Source: Chitinimonas_A lacunae
GTDB taxonomy: Bacteria > Pseudomonadota > Gammaproteobacteria > Burkholderiales > Chitinimonadaceae
DNA: 64,000 nt
Reading direction: 5' to 3'
NCBI RefSeq assembly: GCF_042650885.1
Contig: NZ_JBHSBU010000001.1
Location: forward strand, 310,001 to 374,000
Part shown: positions 15,056 to 24,282 of the stretch, in pieces
Layout: each line of letters starts with the position of its first letter
Numbering within the stretch: position 1 is the first letter of the stretch
Notes under the pieces: generated by a model
What the model saw: the letters and a program-made list of their open reading frames with translations, nothing else
Told to the model about the DNA's origin: nothing
The model's database searches: none
Translations under genes and position numbers: made by a program

Positions 15056-15997
15056 TCAGGCCGTGGTTGGTGCGGCCAATCCCTTGGGCAGCGAGAAGAC
15101 GATGCCTTCGGGCGTGCCTTCCATTTCGCGCACCGACTTGGCGCCATAGGACTGGATGCGCTGGATCACCTCGATCACCAGCACTTCGGGCGCCGAGGCG
15201 CCGGCGGTGACACCGATCTGCGATTTGCCGTCGAACCAGGCCGCTTCGAGCTCGTCGGCGTTATCGACCAGATAGGCCGGAATGCCCAGATTCTGGGCCA
15301 CTTCGCGCAGACGGTTGGAGTTGGAGCTGTTGCGCGAGCCCACCACCACCATCACTTCGGTTTCGCGCGACAACTTTTTGACGGCGTCCTGGCGGTTCTG
15401 GGTAGCGTAGCAGATATCGTCCTTCTTCGGCCCGACGATGGTGGGAAAGCGTGCCTTGAGGGCTGCCACGATCACGCCGGCGTCATCGACGCTCAAGGTG
15501 GTCTGGGTCACATAGGCGAGCCGCTCGGGGTCGTGGACCTGGAGCTGGGCGACATCGTCAGTGGTCTCGACCAGATACATTCCGCCCTGGCTCTGGCCCA
15601 TGGTGCCTTCGACCTCGGGATGGCCCTTGTGGCCGATCATCACGATTTCAAAGCCCTGCTCGTGGAGCTTGCGCACCTCGACATGGACCTTGGTCACCAG
15701 CGGGCAGGTGGCATCGAACACCTTGAGGCCACGCGCTTCGGCTTCCTGGCGCACCGCCTGCGGCACGCCATGGGCCGAGAAGATCAGCGTGGCGCCGGCC
15801 GGCACCTCGTCGAGCTGCTCGATGAAGATGGCGCCTTTCTGCTTGAGGTTTTCCACCACGAACTTGTTGTGCACCACCTCGTGGCGCACATAGATCGGCG
15901 CGCCGAACTGTGCCAGCGCCCGCTCGACGATCGAAATGGCCCGATCGACGCCAGCACAGAAACCACGCGGATTGGCCAGGATGATTTGCTTATTCAT
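15056..15997 (-). CDS. ispH: 4-hydroxy-3-methylbut-2-enyl diphosphate reductase
   Basis: The 313-residue iron-sulfur enzyme makes IPP and DMAPP in the last step of the MEP isoprenoid pathway. The three cluster cysteines are visible in GFCAGVDRA (near 13), DATCPLVTK (near 97) and DDICYATQNRQ (near 197). The proton-donor Glu lies in the AHGVP-containing central domain. The ATG at 15997 overlaps the lspA stop by 4 bp and gives the usual MNKQIILANPRGFCAG start; an upstream reading to 16231 runs antisense-free through lspA and is rejected. It is last in the operon with lspA, ileS and ribF. Confidence 0.95.
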   Translation of the reverse strand: MNKQIILANPRGFCAGVDRAISIVERALAQFGAPIYVRHEVVHNKFVVENLKQKGAIFIEQLDEVPAGATLIFSAHGVPQAVRQEAEARGLKVFDATCPLVTKVHVEVRKLHEQGFEIVMIGHKGHPEVEGTMGQSQGGMYLVETTDDVAQLQVHDPERLAYVTQTTLSVDDAGVIVAALKARFPTIVGPKKDDICYATQNRQDAVKKLSRETEVMVVVGSRNSSNSNRLREVAQNLGIPAYLVDNADELEAAWFDGKSQIGVTAGASAPEVLVIEVIQRIQSYGAKSVREMEGTPEGIVFSLPKGLAAPTTA

Positions 15998-16488
15998 GGT
16001 CGGGTCTCCGCGCCGGCCTTGACCGGCGGTTTGATAAAGCTGTCGAGCACCATCAGCGCCGCACCCAGCACGATGGCCGTATCGGCCAGATTGAAGGCTG
16101 GCCAATGATGGGCGCCCAGATAGAAATCGAGGAAATCGATCACATAGCCATACAGGCTGCGGTCGATCACATTGCCCAGTGCCCCGCCGAGAATCAGCGC
16201 CAGCGACCAGCAAAGGCGCTTCTCCTGCCAATGGCGCAGCAGCATGCGGGAAATCACGATCGATACCACGATCCCCAGTCCACTGAAGAAATAACGCTGC
16301 CAGCCGCCGGCATCGGCCAGAAAGCTGAAGGCCGCCCCGGTGTTGTGGACCAGCACCAGATTGAAGAACGGCAGCAGCGGAATCACCTGGCCGTAGTGGA
16401 GTGAATTCACCACCGCGATCTTGCTGGCCTGGTCAAGCAGCAATACCAGTGCCGCGATCACGAACCATTGACGTGCCCCGCTCAACAT
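15994..16488 (-). CDS. lspA: Lipoprotein signal peptidase (signal peptidase II)
   Basis: The 164-residue inner-membrane aspartyl protease cleaves signal peptides of diacylated prolipoproteins. Four transmembrane helices are predicted. The conserved blocks are LDQASKIAV near 20, NTGAAFSFLADAGGWQR near 52, GGALGNVIDR near 112 (catalytic Asp) and VIDFLDFYLG plus FNLADTAI (second catalytic Asp). It starts 27 bp after the ileS stop and overlaps ispH by 4 bp, the usual context. Confidence 0.95.
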   Translation of the reverse strand: MLSGARQWFVIAALVLLLDQASKIAVVNSLHYGQVIPLLPFFNLVLVHNTGAAFSFLADAGGWQRYFFSGLGIVVSIVISRMLLRHWQEKRLCWSLALILGGALGNVIDRSLYGYVIDFLDFYLGAHHWPAFNLADTAIVLGAALMVLDSFIKPPVKAGAETRP

Positions 16489-16515
16489 GGCCGGACTCCT
16501 TCAGCCGGACGCAGA

Positions 16516-19392
16516 TCAGGCATGACGACGCTCCTCGCCCTGACCGAACAGATTGGCCACGCAGCGGCCGCACAGCGTCGGATGCTCGCTGTGGCGGCCG
16601 ACTTCGGCGCGGTAGTGCCAGCAGCGCTCGCACTTGCTGTAGCGCGACGGCTTGACCTCGATCTTGGTGGCGGCGGCTGCGCTGACCTGGACGTCCGACA
16701 CGATCAGCACGAATTTCAGATCGTCACCGAGCGCTTCGAGCAGCGGCTTGAGCGCGGGTTCGGCCTCGATGCGCAATTCGGCCTGCAGGCTCGAACCGAT
16801 GGCGCCGCTTTCGCGTACCCGTTCGAGTTCCTTCTTGGCCTGGGCCACCAGTTCACGCAGCACCTGCCAGTCGGCTTCGAGCTGCTCGGCGTCGGCGGCC
16901 TGCGGCAGCTCGTGCCAGGTATGGAGCAGCGGATGGTCGTCGTCGCAGCCAAGCAGGGTGCTCCACACCTCATCGGCGGTGAAGCTCAGCACCGGCGCCA
17001 TCAAGAGGGCCAGGGCGCGGGTGATGTGCCATAGTGCGGTCTGGGCCGAACGGCGGGCCAGGCTGTCGGGCGCGGTGGTATAGAGCCGGTCCTTCAGGAT
17101 ATCGAGGTAGAAGCCGCCCAGATCGTCGGCGCAGAAATGGTGCAGCTGCTGCACGGCGGTATGGAAGCTGTAGACCTGGTATTCGGCCGTCACCGCTTCC
17201 TGGAAGCGCCGGGTCATGGCCAGCGCATAGCGGTCCAGCGTCAGCATCTGCCCGACCGGTACGGCATCGCGCTCGATCGAGAAATCGGTCAGATTGGCCA
17301 GCAGAAAGCGCAAGGTATTGCGGATGCGCCGGTAGGCATCGCTCACCCGCTTCAGGATGGTTTCCGACAGCGACATCTCGCCCGAATAGTCGGTCGAGGC
17401 GATCCACAGGCGCAGGATGTCGGCGCCCAGTTTATCCATGATTTCCTGCGGCTCGATGCCGTTGCCCAGCGACTTCGACATCTTGCGGCCCTGCTCGTCG
17501 ACGGTGAAGCCATGGGTCAGCAGTTGGCCGTAGGGCGCGTAGCCCAGGGTGGCGCAGCCGGTCAGCAGGCTCGACTGGAACCAGCCGCGATGCTGGTCCG
17601 AGCCTTCGAGATAGAGGTCGGCCGGATGGGCCAGCTCGGGCCGGCGCTTCAGCACGGCAAAATGGGTCGAGCCCGAGTCGAACCAGACATCGAGCGTATC
17701 GTTGAGCTTGACGTAGTCAGCGGCCTCGTCACCCAGCAGTTCGGCGGCGTCGAGACGGAACCAGGCGTTGATGCCTTCCTGTTCGATCCGCTGCGCCACC
17801 TGTTCCAGCAGTTCGAGCGAGCGCGGATGGAGTTCACCGCTGACGCGGTGGACAAAGAAGGTCATCGGCGTGCCCCAGTTGCGCTGGCGCGAGACGCACC
17901 AGTCGGGCCGGTTGCCGATCATCGCTTCGAGCCGCTGCCGGCCCCAGTCGGGGAAGAACTGGGTGGCGTCGATCGCCTTCATGGCACGTTGCCGCAGCGT
18001 GTCACCGGCATGGCCCGGACGGTCCATGGCGATGAACCACTGTGCCGTGGCGCGGAAGATGATCGGGGTCTTGTGACGCCAGCAATGCGGGTAGCTGTGG
18101 TCGAGCCGGGCATTGGCCAGCAGCAGGTCGCGGCCGGTCAGGGTCTCGATCACCACCGGGTTGCCTTCCCACACGGTCATGCCTTCGACGAGATCGACGC
18201 CCGGTTTGAAGCGGCCGGCGTTGTCGACCGGGTTTTCGTCGGACAGATGGTAGTGCTGACCGACCAGCCAGTCATCCAGACCGTGGGCCGGGGCGGTATG
18301 TACCAGGCCCGTGCCGGCGTCGGTGGTGACATGGGTGCCGAGGATCACCGGCGAGATACGGTCGTAGAGCGGGTGGTCGAGTTGCAGATGTTCCAGCTTG
18401 GCCCCGCTGGTCTGGCCGATCACTTCGACCGATTCAAAGCCATAGCGGCGGATGGCGGCTTCGGCCAGATCGCGCGCCAGGATCAGCAGACCGCGCGGGG
18501 TCTGGATCAGATCGTAGGTGAGTTCGGGGTGGACGCAGACGGCGCGGTTGGCGGGCAGGGTCCACGGGGTGGTGGTCCAGATCACCGCATAGGCCGGCTC
18601 GTCGTCGATGCGCACGCCGCCAAAGGCCGCGGCCAGCGCGGCGTTGTCGCGGACGCGGAAGGCCACGTCGATGGCCGGGCTGGTCTTGTCGTAGTACTCG
18701 ACCTCGGCTTCGGCGAGCGCCGAGCCGCAGTCCACGCACCAATGCACCGGTTTCTGGCCCTGCACCAGAAAGCCCTGTTGATGGATACGGCCCAGGGTGC
18801 GGACGATCTCGGCCTCGGTTTCGAAGGCCATGGTCTTGTACGGGGTTTCCCAGTCGCCCAGCACGCCCAGCCGGATAAAGCCCTTCTTCTGCCGCTCGAT
18901 CTGCAATTCGGCGAACTCACGGCACAGATCGCGCATGAATTCGGCCGGCAGATGGGTGGCCTTGGGGTCGAGCCCATTGGCCTTGCGGTATTCGACCACC
19001 TTGGCGTGCAGCGCCGGCACGGCGGCCACGGCGTTCTTGTCGCCCTTGATCAGTTTCTCGATCTGGTGCTCGATCGGCAGGCCGTGGCAGTCCCAGCCGG
19101 GCACATAGGGCGCGTCGAAACCGGCCAGGGTCTTCGATTTGACCACGATGTCCTTGAGGATCTTGTTGACGGCGTGGCCAAGGTGGATATCGCCGTTGGC
19201 ATAGGGCGGGCCGTCGTGCAGCACGAACTTGGGCCGGCCGGCGCTGGCGGCACGCACGCGCTGATACAGCTTCTGCGCCTGCCAGCGGGCCAGGAAGGCC
19301 GGCTCGCGTCGGGCCAGATCACCACGCATCGGGAACGGCGTATCGAGCAGGTTGACGGGGTACTTGGACTGGTCTTTGTTCTGGTCGGACAT
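16516..19392 (-). CDS. ileS: Isoleucyl-tRNA synthetase
   Basis: The 958-residue class I synthetase charges tRNA-Ile. The HIGH motif appears as HLGH at residues 70-73 (PYANGDIHLGHAVNK), and KMSKS is intact in GRKMSKSLGNG near 620. The editing domain (CP1) lies between, with TTPWTLPANRAVCVHP. A C-terminal zinc finger is built from CERCWHYRAEVG and CGRCVANL. Length matches bacterial type IleS. It follows ribF by 103 bp and precedes lspA by 27 bp. A long open frame on the opposite strand over the gene is a codon-bias shadow. Confidence 0.97.
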   Translation of the reverse strand: MSDQNKDQSKYPVNLLDTPFPMRGDLARREPAFLARWQAQKLYQRVRAASAGRPKFVLHDGPPYANGDIHLGHAVNKILKDIVVKSKTLAGFDAPYVPGWDCHGLPIEHQIEKLIKGDKNAVAAVPALHAKVVEYRKANGLDPKATHLPAEFMRDLCREFAELQIERQKKGFIRLGVLGDWETPYKTMAFETEAEIVRTLGRIHQQGFLVQGQKPVHWCVDCGSALAEAEVEYYDKTSPAIDVAFRVRDNAALAAAFGGVRIDDEPAYAVIWTTTPWTLPANRAVCVHPELTYDLIQTPRGLLILARDLAEAAIRRYGFESVEVIGQTSGAKLEHLQLDHPLYDRISPVILGTHVTTDAGTGLVHTAPAHGLDDWLVGQHYHLSDENPVDNAGRFKPGVDLVEGMTVWEGNPVVIETLTGRDLLLANARLDHSYPHCWRHKTPIIFRATAQWFIAMDRPGHAGDTLRQRAMKAIDATQFFPDWGRQRLEAMIGNRPDWCVSRQRNWGTPMTFFVHRVSGELHPRSLELLEQVAQRIEQEGINAWFRLDAAELLGDEAADYVKLNDTLDVWFDSGSTHFAVLKRRPELAHPADLYLEGSDQHRGWFQSSLLTGCATLGYAPYGQLLTHGFTVDEQGRKMSKSLGNGIEPQEIMDKLGADILRLWIASTDYSGEMSLSETILKRVSDAYRRIRNTLRFLLANLTDFSIERDAVPVGQMLTLDRYALAMTRRFQEAVTAEYQVYSFHTAVQQLHHFCADDLGGFYLDILKDRLYTTAPDSLARRSAQTALWHITRALALLMAPVLSFTADEVWSTLLGCDDDHPLLHTWHELPQAADAEQLEADWQVLRELVAQAKKELERVRESGAIGSSLQAELRIEAEPALKPLLEALGDDLKFVLIVSDVQVSAAAATKIEVKPSRYSKCERCWHYRAEVGRHSEHPTLCGRCVANLFGQGEERRHA

Positions 19393-19495
19393 GATCGTGA
19401 GTTTTCCGAAATTTTTCTGCCGGGCTGGTGCTAATACCAGTGCGGTAAGTAATCGATAAGTATGTAAATCGGCCTAAACGGCCCCCCCGCCCGGC

Positions 19496-20437
19496 TCACG
19501 GACGGGGGATGCTAATTCGGGCGTCGAAATAAGCGCGCGCTTGGGCGACATCACGGCCTATCTGGGCGGTGAGGCTGGCGAGATCGGGGTATTTCTCCTC
19601 GTCGCGCAGCCGGGCCAGGAAATCGACGCGCAGATGGGCGCCGTAGATCGACTGGTCGAAGTCGAGCAGATGGACTTCGAGCTTCATGGTTCCCGAATCA
19701 TCGACCGTCGGGCGGGCGCCGAGGCTGGCGGCGCCCGCCAGAGGGCGGCCGAGGCCGTGCACTTCGACCACGAAGATGCCGGTCAGCGGCGGACGGTTGT
19801 GTTTGACCTGGATATTGGCAGTGGGAAAGCCGATGGTGCGGCCGAGCTTGGCGCCATGGACCACCCGGCCGGAAATGCTGTAGGGCCGGCCCAGCAGGGC
19901 AGCGGCACGGTCGAGCTGGCCGGCGGCCAGCGCCTGGCGCACGGCGGTGCTGGAAATCCGCTCGCCGTCGCAACTGATTTCATGGAGCACTTCGGCGCTG
20001 AAGCCGTACTGCTCGCCCAGTTGGGCCAACAGGGCAAAGTCGCCGCTGCGGCCGCGGCCGAAACGGAAATCATCGCCGACCAGCACATGGCGCGCATTGA
20101 TCTGGCGCGCCAGCACGTCGGCGGCAAAGGCTTCGCTGTCGAGGGCGGCGAAGCGGCGGGTGAAATGGCACAGATAGACCCGGTCTATGCCGGCATCGCG
20201 CAGCAGTTCGAGCTTTTCGCGCAGGCTGGTGAGGCGGGTGGGCGCGGCGGCCGGGTTGAACAGCTCGCGCGGGTGCGGTTCGAAAGTGAGGACGGCGGCG
20301 GGCAGCCCGCGTTGCGCGGCCTGGTCGCACAGCCTTTGCAGCATGGCGCGGTGGCCACGGTGCAGACCGTCGAAATTGCCGATGGTGAGAGCGCACGGCC
20401 CGCTCGGGCGGAACGGGACGCCACGGAATACCTGCAT
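19496..20437 (-). CDS. ribF: Bifunctional riboflavin kinase / FMN adenylyltransferase
   Basis: The 313-residue enzyme phosphorylates riboflavin to FMN and adenylylates it to FAD. The N-terminal nucleotidyltransferase domain carries TIGNFDGLHRGHR (HxGH-like, near 20) and the C-terminal flavokinase domain carries GRTIGFPTANIQ (near 205) and GARPTVDDSGTMKLEVHLLDFD. The ATG at 20437 gives the usual MQVFRGV start; the reading frame is open upstream to 20623 without similarity. First gene of the ribF-ileS-lspA-ispH operon. Confidence 0.94.
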   Translation of the reverse strand: MQVFRGVPFRPSGPCALTIGNFDGLHRGHRAMLQRLCDQAAQRGLPAAVLTFEPHPRELFNPAAAPTRLTSLREKLELLRDAGIDRVYLCHFTRRFAALDSEAFAADVLARQINARHVLVGDDFRFGRGRSGDFALLAQLGEQYGFSAEVLHEISCDGERISSTAVRQALAAGQLDRAAALLGRPYSISGRVVHGAKLGRTIGFPTANIQVKHNRPPLTGIFVVEVHGLGRPLAGAASLGARPTVDDSGTMKLEVHLLDFDQSIYGAHLRVDFLARLRDEEKYPDLASLTAQIGRDVAQARAYFDARISIPRP

Positions 20438-20754
20438 GAAGGAACTCGAAGACTCGACGGGAAGAACGGAGGATTCTAACCGCTGGCGCGGGGAGGGTCC
20501 AGGCGGCTGCCGCGGACGAGCTTGTGGAAACCACGCGACAGCGACACGACAGGTCATTGCCCGGCCGGGGCGAAAGCGCCTAGGATCGGCTACCCCACGG
20601 CGGCCGAGTACGGCGGCCGCCAATAACTACTATATCGACGCTGCCTCACCGGTTGACGTCGAAGGTTCAGCAGGGGGGAGGACTTTCGGTGCAGTCGCGC
20701 CTGTGTTCGGCGCGACGACGGTGCGCGGTGTCGAATCTCCAGGAGGAAGTATCG
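20438..20754. other. Divergent intergenic region between ribF and the binding-protein gene
   Basis: GC-rich, 317 bp. It must hold both promoters, but no clear -35/-10 pair was identified. Nothing else was seen. Confidence 0.4.
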
Positions 20755-21879
20755 ATGCACCGTCCGCTGATGCGCCTGGGCGCGCTCTGTCTCGCCCTGA
20801 CTGCTGTGCTGGCTCGGGCTGATCTGGTGATCGGCCAATCGGCGCCGCTGTCCGGGGTGGCGATGGAAACCGGCTACAGCATGTCGCAGGGAGCCAAAGC
20901 CTATTTCAGTCATATCAATCTGCAGGGCGGGATTTACGGCGAGCTGATCCGCCATGTGGTCAAGGACGACCGCTATATCCCGGCCGAAACCGTGCGCAAC
21001 GCACAAAGCCTGATCCGCGAGGAAGGGGCCATCGCCCTGGTGAACTTCTACGGCACCGGCAATATCGTCGAACTCAATCGTCAAAAGATACTGGAGCGTA
21101 CCGGGGTGCCGCTGGTTGGGGTGTACAGCGGTGCACTGGCGGCGCGCGAGCCGCATACGCCGTGGATCTACCATACCCGCGCCGGCTACCACGACGAAGT
21201 CGAGATGATCGTCAATATGCTGGACGATCTGGGCGTGCGCTCGGTTGGGGTGCTGTACCAGAACGATCCATTCGGTCAGGCCGGTTTCGAGGCGGCCAAG
21301 CAGTCCCTGGCCAAGCACCGGATGACCATGGCCGGCGTCGGTACCTACGAGCAGAACACCGACAACGTGGCGCAGGTGGCCGAGAAGTTTGCTCGCGAGA
21401 ATCCGGCCGCCATTCTGATGATCTCGATCACCAAGCCGACTGCGGCCTTTGTCTCCCGTTTCCGTGCCGCCGGCGGCACGGCCCAGCTGTTCAATATCTC
21501 GACTGCCAACTACGACCAGGTGGTGTACAACGCGGGCGCGGACAAGGCGCATGGCCTGGGCATCTCGCAGGTATTTCCCTCGCCGTTCGACTACCGCTTG
21601 AAGCTGGTGCGCGATTACCAGGACACCCTGAAGAAATACGCGCCTGCCGAGCAACCGGGCTATGCCTCGTTCGAGGGCTATATCAACGCCCGGGTGCTGG
21701 TCGAGGCGCTGCGCCGTGCCGGGCGCAACCCCAGCTCCGCCGCGATTGCCAAGGCACTCGATTCGATGCAGGACTTCGACCTCGGCGGCTACCGGATCAG
21801 CTTCAGCAGCCAGAACCATATCGGTTCACGCTTTGTCGAGCTGACCATGATCAATCAGCGCGGCGGCCTGTCGCGTTGA
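20755..21879 (+). CDS. Periplasmic binding protein, branched-chain amino acid type (family 6), orphan
   Basis: The 374-residue protein has a signal peptide (MRLGALCLALTAVLARA) and then the family 6 pattern ADLVIGQSAPLSGVAMETGYSMSQGAKAYFSHIN, which includes the ligand-binding SAPLSG loop. Further conserved parts are VVKDDRYIPAETV and a second lobe beginning SVGVLYQNDPFGQAG. The ATG at 20755 is preceded by AGGAGG. No permease or ATPase genes flank it, so it may work with an unlinked transporter or a receptor. The substrate could be an amino acid, amide or aromatic acid; sequence alone does not decide. Confidence 0.82.
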   Translation: MHRPLMRLGALCLALTAVLARADLVIGQSAPLSGVAMETGYSMSQGAKAYFSHINLQGGIYGELIRHVVKDDRYIPAETVRNAQSLIREEGAIALVNFYGTGNIVELNRQKILERTGVPLVGVYSGALAAREPHTPWIYHTRAGYHDEVEMIVNMLDDLGVRSVGVLYQNDPFGQAGFEAAKQSLAKHRMTMAGVGTYEQNTDNVAQVAEKFARENPAAILMISITKPTAAFVSRFRAAGGTAQLFNISTANYDQVVYNAGADKAHGLGISQVFPSPFDYRLKLVRDYQDTLKKYAPAEQPGYASFEGYINARVLVEALRRAGRNPSSAAIAKALDSMQDFDLGGYRISFSSQNHIGSRFVELTMINQRGGLSR

Positions 21880-21986
21880 GCGGTGGCTCGGCTGACGAAC
21901 CCGGCGCATGCGGTTTTCTGGCTTATTCGTAACTAAACTACGCCAAATCCGCAGAGAATCCGTTATAGGATAGTACAATAACTACA

Positions 21987-22013
21987 CACCGCCGCCGTCG
22001 AAGGCGGCGGTGT
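21987..22013 (+). other. Strong hairpin in the pyk upstream region
   Basis: An 11-bp stem (ACACCGCCGCC / GGCGGCGGTGT, 5-nt loop) with no T tract lies about 75 bp before pyk. It could be a terminator of the preceding gene or a leader structure of pyk. Confidence 0.45.
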
Positions 22014-22085
22014 CACAGGATTCTGTCACTTCGTCTAGCCATCCCTGTCGCGTCGTCGACCGGGTAGCCATCAAGGAGCGCATCG

Positions 22086-23501
22086 ATGCCACGCTGTACC
22101 AAGATTGTCGCGACCCTCGGTCCGGCCACCAACGAGCCGGAAATGCTGGAGCGCCTGATCGCCGCCGGGGTCAACGTGGTCCGGCTCAATTTCTCCCACG
22201 GCAAGGCTGCCGACCATATCGCCCGTGCCGGCATGGTGCGGGCCGCTGCCGACAAGTTCGGCCTGCCCGTGGCCATCATGGTCGATCTGCAAGGCCCGAA
22301 AATCCGCGTCGGCCGCTTCGAAAACCAAAGCGTACTGCTCGAACCAGGCCAGGATTTCGTCCTCGACGCCGATTGCGAACTGGGCAACGAAACCCGGGTC
22401 GGGCTCGATTACAAAGAATTGCCGCGCGATGTCTCGCCCGGCGCCGTGCTGCTGCTCGACGACGGCCGTATCGTGCTGACGGTCGAGCGCGTGCAGGGCA
22501 ATGAGATCCATACCAAGGTCCGCGTCGGCGGCATGCTCAGCAATAACAAGGGCATCAACCGCCAGGGCGGCGGGCTGTCGGCGCCGGCACTGACGGCCAA
22601 GGATATGGAAGACATCAAGGTCGCCGCCCAGCTCGAGGCCGACTATGTGGCCGTGTCCTTCCCCAAGAGCGGGGCCGATATGTATATGGCGCGCACCCTG
22701 CTGCAAGCGGCCGGCAGCAAGGCCCAGGTGGTCGCCAAGATCGAGCGGGTCGAGGCCATCAATAATCTGGAAGAGCTGGTCGAGGCATCCGACGCGATCA
22801 TGGTGGCGCGCGGCGATCTGGCGGTCGAAGTGGGCGACGCGGCGGTGCCGGCGCTGCAAAAGCGGATGATTCGCATCGCCCGCGAGAAGAACAAGCTGAC
22901 CATCACCGCCACCCAGATGATGGAATCGATGATCTCGAGCCCCGTGCCGACCCGGGCCGAAGTCAGCGATGTGGCCAATGCCGTGCTCGATGGCACTGAC
23001 GCGGTGATGCTGTCGGCCGAAACTGCCGCCGGCAAATATCCGGTCGAGACGGTGGAAGCGATGTCGCGCGTCTGCCTCGAAGCCGAGAAATCGACCGATT
23101 ACCAGCTCGACCGTGATTTCCTCTATCGCGAGTTCACCCGGATCGACCAGTCGATTGCCATGGCGACGCTGTTTACCGCGAGCCATCTCAAGGTCAAGGC
23201 GATTGCCGCGCTGACCCAGACCGGCGCCACGGCGCTGTGGATGTCGCGGGTCAAATGCGGGGTGCCGATCTATGCGCTGACGCCCGAAATCTCCACTTAC
23301 CGCCGTCTGAGCCTCTATCGCGATGTGTTCCCGATGCTGCTGCCGCAGGATCACGACCAGAAGCAACTGGTGCTGTCGGTGGAGCGAAAGCTGGTCGAGC
23401 GCGGCCTGGTGCAGCTGGGCGACCTGATCGTGATGACCGTGGGCGATACCCTGGGTCAGGTCGGCAGTACCAATACCATGAAGATTCTGCGGGTGATGTA
23501 G
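22086..23501 (+). CDS. pyk: Pyruvate kinase
   Basis: The 471-residue enzyme converts phosphoenolpyruvate and ADP to pyruvate and ATP. The N-terminus MPRCTKIVATLGPATNEPEML, the substrate segment NVVRLNFSHGKAADH, the metal/ADP signature around VAKIERVEAINNLEELV and MVARGDLAVEVG are present. TATQMMESMISSPVPTRAEVSDVANAVLDGTDAVMLSAETA is the hallmark of the family. The C-terminal domain is complete. The length fits bacterial PykA/PykF; which of the two isozyme types cannot be decided from this alone. Confidence 0.96.
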   Translation: MPRCTKIVATLGPATNEPEMLERLIAAGVNVVRLNFSHGKAADHIARAGMVRAAADKFGLPVAIMVDLQGPKIRVGRFENQSVLLEPGQDFVLDADCELGNETRVGLDYKELPRDVSPGAVLLLDDGRIVLTVERVQGNEIHTKVRVGGMLSNNKGINRQGGGLSAPALTAKDMEDIKVAAQLEADYVAVSFPKSGADMYMARTLLQAAGSKAQVVAKIERVEAINNLEELVEASDAIMVARGDLAVEVGDAAVPALQKRMIRIAREKNKLTITATQMMESMISSPVPTRAEVSDVANAVLDGTDAVMLSAETAAGKYPVETVEAMSRVCLEAEKSTDYQLDRDFLYREFTRIDQSIAMATLFTASHLKVKAIAALTQTGATALWMSRVKCGVPIYALTPEISTYRRLSLYRDVFPMLLPQDHDQKQLVLSVERKLVERGLVQLGDLIVMTVGDTLGQVGSTNTMKILRVM

Positions 23502-23532
23502 GCAGGGCTGGCGCACAGCGCCGGCCCCGGGC

Positions 23533-23580
23533 GGGGGAGTCCGAACGGTCATCGGCCGTTCCGGCTCCTCCGTTTTGCCT
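23533..23580 (+). terminator. Probable terminator after pyk
   Basis: Inverted repeat GGAG..CCGAACGG / CCGTTCCGG..CTCC, imperfect, followed by GTTTTGCCTT. It lies 32 bp after pyk. Confidence 0.65.
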
Positions 23581-23615
23581 TGCAGCGGGATCAGGTTGAT
23601 CGGATCGCGCCTCGC

Positions 23616-23707
23616 CAGCCAATTCGGCGTCAACGTGTCCGGACCTCGAAGCACAGCCGTACAGCGCCCCCTCAGACTGGGCAGCGACTCCGCTTCAAAT
23701 GGAAATG
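23616..23707. repeat. Dispersed intergenic repeat, copy B (about 92 bp)
   Basis: Homologous to 14788-14878, beginning CAGCCAATTCGG and ending TGGAAATG, same orientation. Beyond the aligned core both copies also share GCGGATATT within 60 bp downstream. Confidence 0.6.
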
Positions 23708-24067
23708 CGCTGGCTCGAGGGAAGATTGAAGCGGATATTGGGTGTGCTCGCATGGCTGCTGCTGCCTGAGCTGGCCATTTGATGAAATCAGCTGGAAGCC
23801 TTCAGGCAATGTTTCGCAATAGACAAGCCGGACACGCCCGCAGCAGGCCGTTGAATGTACGCCGTCGTCGCCCACGCCATCGCGCCAAGACGGACGCGCT
23901 GCCGCCCGAGCCTATCGTCTCCACTGCCGGGTCGGGTCAGGCAATACGCTACGACTTGCCGTTCGGCCCATCTGGCGATTCGGTCAAGCTGATCTGTCAA
24001 CCGGCTGAGACGGATAAGCCAGGCAAGGCGAGCAAACCGGACAGTCTAGGTAGGCGCGCTCTGGGGG
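23708..24067. other. Intergenic region, nothing recognised
   Basis: Part of a 781-bp gap between pyk and convergent mnmC. A 148-codon plus-strand open frame across 23779-24225 is Arg/Pro-rich and has no family features; I do not count it as a gene. Confidence 0.35.
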
Positions 24068-24214
24068 GTGATCTTGCTGGCAGCCGTGGCCTTGGTTTTT
24101 CTACAGTTTGTCTTTGGCGACCAGATCCGGCTTTTCGAAAACGAGAGGCTGAAGAACGGCTTGTTCGCGCTGATAGGCATCGCGGCCACCCTTGGGGCGC
24201 CGCGAGGACGATAG
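24068..24214 (+). CDS. Possible 48-residue membrane peptide (low confidence)
   Basis: A GTG-started frame encodes a hydrophobic segment VILLAAVALVFLQFVFG, a charged connector DQIRLFENERLKNG and a second hydrophobic segment LFALIGIAATLG, ending in APRGR. The composition looks protein-like, unlike the surrounding noncoding DNA. There is GGGGGG just before the start but no good spaced ribosome site, and an in-frame stop lies 18 bp upstream of the start. It could be a real small membrane protein, the remnant of a larger gene, or chance. Confidence 0.25.
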   Translation: MILLAAVALVFLQFVFGDQIRLFENERLKNGLFALIGIAATLGAPRGR

Positions 24215-24282
24215 TGAAAAATTAAATAAATAGGAAAAATATCTGCAAGACACAGAGACAGATTTATTTAAAAATAAAAATA

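Noticed and set aside
17137..19434. 765-codon plus-strand open frame opposite ileS
   Set aside because: Low-complexity His/Gly/Gln-rich product with no family features; ileS has all motifs.
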